Origin: Cyanobacteria bacterium MAG CAR3_bin_5
GTDB taxonomy: Bacteria; Cyanobacteriota; Cyanobacteriia; PCC-6307; Cyanobiaceae
Direction: 5' to 3'
Assembly: GCA_026709085.1 (NCBI GenBank)
Contig: JAPOTR010000012.1
Coordinates: 82,258 to 146,257, forward strand
Length of the DNA: 64,000 nt
Below the pieces are notes generated by a model, which worked only from the letters and a program-made list of their open reading frames with translations, had not been told where the DNA came from and ran no database searches. Below are positions 59,290 through 64,000 of this stretch, one piece after another. How positions within the stretch are numbered: position 1 is the first letter of the stretch; every line of letters starts with the position of its first letter. A program made the translations under genes and the position numbers.

Positions 59290-60324
59290 TCAAGACCGGC
59301 GCCTAGCCTGGCATGATCGGTTACAAGGAAGTCGAACCCCGATAGTCCGACGCCGAGCACCCTCAGCTACACGGTAAGCGGCACAGCAACGAAGGGTACA
59401 GACTACACCATAAAAAGTACCCAAGAAGTCAGCGTTAGGAGGGTAGACTGCGTTCCGTATTCCAATTTACATCATCGATGACAGCGTACAGCAGGAGGAC
59501 AAGACCATCGTCATCACGCTAAGCGACGGTACAGACTACGACCTGGGCGAGAAGACCAAATACACGCTGACCATCACAGAGCGCGTAATTCCAGAGGTGT
59601 CCTTTGCCCCTGTGAACGTGGACACGAGAACTGCAGGAATCACAGATACTGTGGACGAAGATGTTGGCGTGCATAACATGAAACTCTACCTGTCGCCAGC
59701 GCCCACAAGTGACATTACCGTGAAGTACAACATTTCGACAGGCTATGGCTGGGTAGCGCCACAGGGGGAGTGGGAGCACAAGCCCACCACCAGCCTGCAG
59801 ATGGGCGCATGGGGCTGGACGGCCTCCCCATCGATGGGGGCAGAGAGGGACTGAGCCTCACCACCACGGCAGATGCCCTCCCGGTGGAGACCACCTCGAA
59901 GGAGACCACCGGCCTTGATGCCGGTAATGCCACCATCTCCCTCCTCCCCATCGCCCTGGCGGTGGGTATCCGGCAGGACAGGGGCGGCGATGCAGAGACC
60001 GGCTGCGGTATGGACATCGGTCCGCCATCCTCTGGTATGACCCGCAGCAGGGCATGGTCCGCTCCGTCACCCGCCCAACCCAACCAAGCGGGAACCCTCC
60101 CTCTCCCTACATCACACCATGGGCATCAGTGCAGCAGGGGGCATGACGCCCTACTCCAACCCGTTGCCATGGAACAGGGGGCTTGGCGCCACCGGTACGG
60201 GCGCCACTTGATGCACAACCGGCCTATGGCTCCCCACCGCCAATGACCGCCTCACCATGACGCCAGCGCCGGCACTCCCCCTCGCCCCCGCCATCTACGG
60301 GTCGCAGTGGCATGACGCCTGACT
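59290..60324 (+). pseudogene. Decayed Calx-beta / outer-membrane-barrel surface protein gene
   Basis: Several frames carry pieces in order. First YTVSGTATKGTDYTI (Calx-beta strand), then IYIIDDSVQQEDKTIVITL and YDLGEKTKYTLTITERVIP (one more Calx-beta unit), then FAPVNVDTRTAGITDTVDE. From about 59800 barrel-type blocks follow in shifting frames: GLDGLPIDGGREGLSLTTT, TTGLDAGNATISLLPIALAV, ILWYDPQQGMVRSV, TMGISAAGGMTPYSNPLP, TGLWLPTANDRLTMTPA and a stop after YGSQWHDA. At least four frame changes, so it cannot be expressed. 60325-60578 shows no gene beyond a faint continuation. Confidence 0.7.
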
Positions 60325-60491
60325 CCCCCCAACAGGGGCAAGGGGAACCTTGGGACGTGGCCCTGGAGGGTGAACAGCGCCAATCCCCCTCTTCCTCTCC
60401 TCCATCTTCTGACTACCGCCATCGCCACCAATTATCCAGAACTCGGGTTAAAAAGGTAACTGTTATCTGTGCTGAAGCCAACTCGGCAGGG

Positions 60492-60506
60492 TCTGATTGG
60501 ATCAGA
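60492..60506. promoter_or_regulatory. Palindrome upstream of the imelysin gene
   Basis: TCTGAT-TGG-ATCAGA is a perfect 6-bp inverted repeat, 70 bases before the imelysin ATG and 25 bases before a TTAATAA stretch that could be a -10 element. It may be an operator, but I cannot match it to a known binding site such as Fur or NtcA. Confidence 0.3.
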
Positions 60507-60578
60507 GCCAGCCACAGGATTAATAAGTCTAAGCCCTAGCATCGTCTTTGGATATTTTCCGGAACCTTACGCGCCCCC

Positions 60579-61595
60579 ATGGCTGAATTCCGTCCTTTTA
60601 TCTCCAAGGCGTCGCTGACGCTGATGGCAGGTTTGCTTGTTGTTGGTTGCGCCGAAAAGAACATGCATGCCGATGGGGTCACCCCCGCCAGCGTGAGCCG
60701 TAACTTTGTCGAGAACCTGGTGTTGCCCTCCTACGCGGAGTTAGCGGAAGAGAGTGGAGCTCTTGAGGAGGCGCTCCAGGCATTGGCGAACGACCCGACA
60801 GATGCCCACCTGGCCGCAGCCCGTCAGCAATGGATCGAAACCCGACCACTTTGGGAAATAACGGAAAGCTGGGCCTTCGGTCCTGCGGCAACAGAAGGGT
60901 TGGACAGTGATCTTGACGACTGGCCCGTAAGCGTGCTGGAACTGGACCAGGCCCTGGCGACGGAGCCCTTCACGGCAGACACCTTCTCCCAGTTGGGCAC
61001 TACCTCCATCGGCTTTCACGGCATCGAGTTTGTTCTTTATGGAGACGGTAACGAGCGTCCTACAGCAGCCGATCTCACACCCCAGCAGACCGCCTATCTT
61101 GCCCGGGCGGGAGCGGCCTTCCACGACACCGCCGAGCAATTGCTGAGCAGTTGGACGGGAGCCGACGGCTTTGGCGCCGAGTTGACGGGGGATCCTGACG
61201 GCACCGTCCTTGAAATGATTGAAGGCGCCATCGGCGCCCTGGAAGAGGTGCATCTGGAGAAGCTGGGTGCTGTTCTGGAGGAGGGGCCGGAGGGCCTGGA
61301 GAGCCGCTTCAGTGGCGCCACCAATACGGACATTGTGTTCAACGTGGTTGGTGCTCAACGGGTATTTGAGGACACGGGCCTGAAGCAACTGCTGACCGCA
61401 GAGAATGCCGATCTGGCCGAACAACTCTCGGAATCTCTGGCCATGAGCCGTGCCGCTGCCGAGGCCATGCCCTCCATGCTGAGCCAGCGGCTGGATGATC
61501 CAGCCGTGGTGGAATCCATGGAGACGGCCATCGAAGCCACGGAAGAAGCGTTCAACCTGATGACCCAGGCGCTGGAAACCCTGGACAGCTTTTGA
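60579..61595 (+). CDS. Imelysin-family (M75-like) iron-linked lipoprotein
   Basis: 338 residues. A lipoprotein signal (SLTLMAGLLVVGC, lipobox VVGC) places it in the cell envelope. Two helical-bundle halves follow, with the family motif GxHxxE at 145-150 (GFHGIE). The family includes iron-binding EfeO/IrpA relatives. The C-terminus has further conserved helices. A di-haem oxidoreductase gene follows 37 bases later. Confidence 0.9.
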   Translation: MAEFRPFISKASLTLMAGLLVVGCAEKNMHADGVTPASVSRNFVENLVLPSYAELAEESGALEEALQALANDPTDAHLAAARQQWIETRPLWEITESWAFGPAATEGLDSDLDDWPVSVLELDQALATEPFTADTFSQLGTTSIGFHGIEFVLYGDGNERPTAADLTPQQTAYLARAGAAFHDTAEQLLSSWTGADGFGAELTGDPDGTVLEMIEGAIGALEEVHLEKLGAVLEEGPEGLESRFSGATNTDIVFNVVGAQRVFEDTGLKQLLTAENADLAEQLSESLAMSRAAAEAMPSMLSQRLDDPAVVESMETAIEATEEAFNLMTQALETLDSF

Positions 61596-61632
61596 CGTAC
61601 TAGGCTGAAGCCGATTGTGCCGAGCAAAAGCC

Positions 61633-62991
61633 ATGAAACCCGGGTCGAAGACAGGGGTGGTGCGTCGCCCGCTCTTTGTCCTGGCCAGTGCAATTCTGGT
61701 GGCAGTGCTGGTGGTGATTGTCCAGAATCCGTCCCTGGCAGTGGATCCCCAGCTTTCTGCCGGCGCTTTAACGGTTTTCAACCGTACTTCAGCAGCGTTT
61801 GAGAAGCCGGCATCGAACTTGAACCAGGATGAAATCGACCGCCATGACGTTGGCGATCCCCTCTTTGAGCGCAGCCATATTCCCCTGGCCACCCATGAGG
61901 ATGCGGGTCTGGGGCCCTTGTTCAATGCCAATTCCTGTGTCGCCTGCCATGTGCGCAATGGCCGCGGCGCCCCTGTTCCCGGCGTCTCGCTGGTGCGGGT
62001 GGCGCTTCAGGAAGCCGATGGCGCAACGCCGGCGCCCGAATGGGGCTGGCAAATCCAGGATCACGCAATTTTCGGCCACCAGCCGGAGGCCACCATGGAT
62101 CTCACATGGCGGGAAGAACCCCGGACAGGCAATGAGCCGCCCCTGCAGAAGGTTCATGTGGACTTGATCCGTCCCAATGGGGATGTAGTGGCGGATGGGG
62201 AGATGAACCGGTCTCTGCGGACAGCGCCCCCCCTCATTGGCCTGGGTCTCCTGGAAGCCGTTCCGGATCAGGAAATCCTCAGCCATGCCGATCCCGACGA
62301 CGGGGACGGGGACGGCATTTCCGGCCGGGCCGTCCTTCTGGAAGACGAGGATGGCCAGCAAGCCCTGGGGCGCTTTGGCTGGAAAGCGGGGACAGCCACT
62401 GTGCAGGAACAGACGGCTGAGGCCTACCTCAACGATATGGGTCTGACCACGGCGGCAGGGCCGGAGACCAACACGACGGCCGAAGGGCAACCGGCGGATA
62501 TCACCTGGGAGGAACTGACAGCGGTGACATTTTACAGCCAGAGCCTCGGGGCGCCTGCCACCAAGCGGTCCGGGAAGGATCCTGTGGTGTCCAAAGGCAC
62601 GTCCCTGTTCGGGGACTTGCAGTGTGCCACCTGCCATGTGCCCAGCCATGCAACCAGCACCGATCCCGACGTGGTGGTGCAGGCCATCCGTGATCAAACC
62701 ATCTGGCCCTATACGGACCTGTTGGCGCATGACATGGGGCCTGGCCTTGACGACGGCGTGGCGGAACATGGTTACACCAGTTCAGCGGAGTGGCGCACGG
62801 TGCCCCTCTGGGGCCTGGGGCTCACCAACCGGGTGAACGGCACGGCGGGCTACCTCCATGACGGGCGGGCCCGCACCGTAGATGAGGCCATCCGCTGGCA
62901 CGGGGGCGAAGCGGAGGCATCCAAGGAGAGCTACCTGGCCTTGGCCCCCGGGGATCGCCAAGCCCTGCTGGATTGGCTCCAGGGGCTGTAG
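61633..62991 (+). CDS. Di-haem oxidoreductase (DUF1111-type, putative peroxidase family)
   Basis: 452 residues from ATG 61633. One N-terminal hydrophobic segment (VLASAILVAVLVVIV) anchors or exports it. Two haem-c sites are seen: CVACH at 102-106 and CATCH at 331-335, with WRTVPLWGLGLTNRVNG and LHDGRARTVDEAI near the end. This type is paired with imelysins in iron-related loci. It is the second gene after imelysin. Confidence 0.9.
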   Translation: MKPGSKTGVVRRPLFVLASAILVAVLVVIVQNPSLAVDPQLSAGALTVFNRTSAAFEKPASNLNQDEIDRHDVGDPLFERSHIPLATHEDAGLGPLFNANSCVACHVRNGRGAPVPGVSLVRVALQEADGATPAPEWGWQIQDHAIFGHQPEATMDLTWREEPRTGNEPPLQKVHVDLIRPNGDVVADGEMNRSLRTAPPLIGLGLLEAVPDQEILSHADPDDGDGDGISGRAVLLEDEDGQQALGRFGWKAGTATVQEQTAEAYLNDMGLTTAAGPETNTTAEGQPADITWEELTAVTFYSQSLGAPATKRSGKDPVVSKGTSLFGDLQCATCHVPSHATSTDPDVVVQAIRDQTIWPYTDLLAHDMGPGLDDGVAEHGYTSSAEWRTVPLWGLGLTNRVNGTAGYLHDGRARTVDEAIRWHGGEAEASKESYLALAPGDRQALLDWLQGL

Positions 62992-63081
62992 GCAACTCCG
63001 GCCCCGCTCCGCCACGGTCTCACCAGATCTTCTTGAGAATCAGTCTCTATAACTCCACTTTAATTGAGAAGTGCTTGCAAT

Positions 63082-63103
63082 AAATTAGGGTTGGCCCTAA
63101 TTT
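63082..63103. promoter_or_regulatory. Palindrome upstream of the Crp/Fnr-type gene
   Basis: AAATTAGGG-TTGG-CCCTAATTT is a perfect 9-bp inverted repeat. It lies 57 bases before the ATG at 63160, and the right arm ends in a T-run. It may be an operator of the regulator or the terminator of the preceding oxidoreductase gene. Confidence 0.4.
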
Positions 63104-63159
63104 TCAGGTCTTGGATGATTCTTCTGCTTGTGACCACCCTTTCACCTTTGTATCGACCC

Positions 63160-63732
63160 ATGCCGGATACACCCCGGGGTGTCATCCGCATGCCTGCTGG
63201 ACAAACCGTCCTCCTTGATCCCGTGAGCGCTGGCGAGTCCAGACAGATTGAAGTTCTCGATGGTGTTGGCCGTGTGCTCTGCCCTTGTGAAGAAACTCAG
63301 GGCATGACCCTGGCGTTTCTCCAGCAGAGCGACCGCATTACAACGGATCGTCTGTGTAGTGAAGGGGTGTGCATCGAAGCGCTCACCAGCCTCAACTTTG
63401 TGGTTCACCCTGAAAGCAGTGACATGGGCGTCTGCACAGTGAATGAATGGACCCTGCAACTGCTACGGATCCGCCATTTCAAGACCGCGGAATTGCGACT
63501 TCAAGCCCTGTTCGCTTTGTTGGTATCGCGGCTGGGGCGGCGTTGTGGGGACTGGTGTACCTTGTCGTTTCGTCTGAGCCATGAGCGGATTGCGGAACTC
63601 ATTGGCACCACCCGGGTGACCACCACGCGCTTGATTAGCAAGGCGCGGCAAGCCAATCTGCTGGAAGTGGACTCGGGTCCCGGAACAAGGGTCTCTCCCC
63701 ATCTTCTGTCGCTGGTTCAGGAAGCCGGCTAA
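63160..63732 (+). CDS. Crp/Fnr family transcriptional regulator
   Basis: 190 residues from ATG 63160; TTG 63064 and ATG 63115 lie upstream in frame but would place the palindrome and a hydrophobic leader inside the gene. The N-terminal beta-barrel (PRGVIRMPAGQTVLL, then IEVLDGVGRVL) is cNMP-binding-like without a clear phosphate-binding cassette. The C-terminal HTH is FRLSHERIAELIGTTRVTTTRL. Two closely placed Cys (CPC) sit in the barrel. It may respond to redox or iron, given the neighbours. Confidence 0.8.
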   Translation: MPDTPRGVIRMPAGQTVLLDPVSAGESRQIEVLDGVGRVLCPCEETQGMTLAFLQQSDRITTDRLCSEGVCIEALTSLNFVVHPESSDMGVCTVNEWTLQLLRIRHFKTAELRLQALFALLVSRLGRRCGDWCTLSFRLSHERIAELIGTTRVTTTRLISKARQANLLEVDSGPGTRVSPHLLSLVQEAG

Positions 63733-63738
63733 CACCTT

Positions 63739-64000
63739 TCCATGGGAGAAACAGGCCATCCTCTGCCCCTCGGAAGCGGGAGGGGAAGCGTAGATTGAGG
63801 GAATGGAGTCTGGGGGAGGAGTGTTCCTCTCGCCCTCCTTCCAGAGAGACTGCCACGGTTGGATCTGACCCTGCTGGGGGGAGTAAGGCGCCAGGGACCA
63901 GAGGAGGATGGTGGTGTTGGTAGTGGGGGAGAGCGCCAGTGCCACTGCTGGCGTCATGGTGAGTTGGTCATTGGCGGTGGGGAGCCATAGGCCGGTTGGG
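63739..64000 (-). pseudogene. C-terminal end of a barrel-type surface gene, cut by window edge
   Basis: On the minus strand, from the edge inward, the frame reads TGLWLPTANDQLTMTPA then VALALSPTTNTTILLW and APYSPQQGQIQPWQSLWKEG. The same TGLWLPTAND block ends the pseudogene at 60210-60310. The frame continues past here into the back of the Crp gene without a family-like end, so this copy has lost its own stop, or the true protein is longer. Whether the gene is intact beyond the window cannot be seen. Confidence 0.5.

Noticed and set aside
60741..61958. 405-codon minus-strand frame opposite imelysin
   Set aside because: Imelysin and di-haem genes on the plus strand have signal sequences and haem motifs; the antisense has none.

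Overview
The window looks like a chromosomal segment of a high-GC unicellular cyanobacterium of the marine Synechococcus/Cyanobium group. The evidence is a magnesium-chelatase ChlI gene, cyanobacterial AbrB-type regulators, a DUF1825 protein, a SufE gene, and a gene order (AbrB, AbrB, valS, TVP38; tyrS-pyrF; HhH-GIY-YIG-pepA) that resembles picocyanobacteria as far as I can recall it. The very large defence complement and the decayed Calx-beta and outer-membrane-barrel surface genes would fit a sponge symbiont such as Candidatus Synechococcus spongiarum. That species call is an inference from gene content.

Layout. 1-3201: 3' part of a large Eco57I-like adenine methyltransferase. 3302-23856: mostly housekeeping genes: a GNAT enzyme, tRNA-Val(UAC), a cyAbrB gene, a second AbrB domain fused in frame to valyl-tRNA synthetase, TVP38, a DnaQ-like exonuclease with BRCT domain, a strongly enlarged NAD-dependent ligase (LigA), a SprT-like protein, DUF1269, a methyltransferase, UvrA, PyrF, TyrS, DUF1825, an HhH protein, a GIY-YIG protein and leucyl aminopeptidase. 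23857-27021: a decayed region with gene remnants and a few small genes. 27022-28819: ComEC and tRNA-Ser(CGA).

28835-55376: a defence island, all real genes on the minus strand, from directly beside tRNA-Ser to a 4-nt overlap with sufE. It holds a dispersed type I restriction system (hsdR, MntA-fused hsdS, hsdM), two ATPase plus TOPRIM-like pairs (AAA+DUF3226, broken; AAA+DUF4276, intact), a RhuM-Fic protein, a Hachiman-like nuclease-helicase pair, an ImmA/IrrE-DUF4411 pair with a nonsense-broken toxin-like gene, a coupled operon of Dcm cytosine methylase, a dual-GHKL histidine-kinase-like protein and a receiver-domain protein with vsr next to it, a HepT gene and a broken fic. AT-rich stretches (about 32.7-33.8, 41.4-43.0, 43.3-44.7, 46.6-47.6 and 50.1-51.3 kb) contrast with the GC-rich core and indicate separate acquisitions.

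55373-64000: core genes resume (sufE, 5-formyl-THF cyclo-ligase, ruvC, chlI, an SDR). They are followed by a pseudogene of a Calx-beta/barrel surface protein, an iron-linked imelysin plus di-haem oxidoreductase pair, a Crp/Fnr-type regulator, and at the right edge the end of another barrel-type surface gene.

The most interesting object is the Dcm / dual-ATPase sensor-kinase-like / receiver operon at 43518-49117: it joins DNA modification to what looks like a complete phosphorelay. Next are the MntA-HsdS fusion with its HepT partner, the AbrB-ValS fusion, and LigA, which has triplicated helix-hairpin-helix units, an insertion in its zinc finger, and a BRCT domain that has been copied into the neighbouring exonuclease gene.
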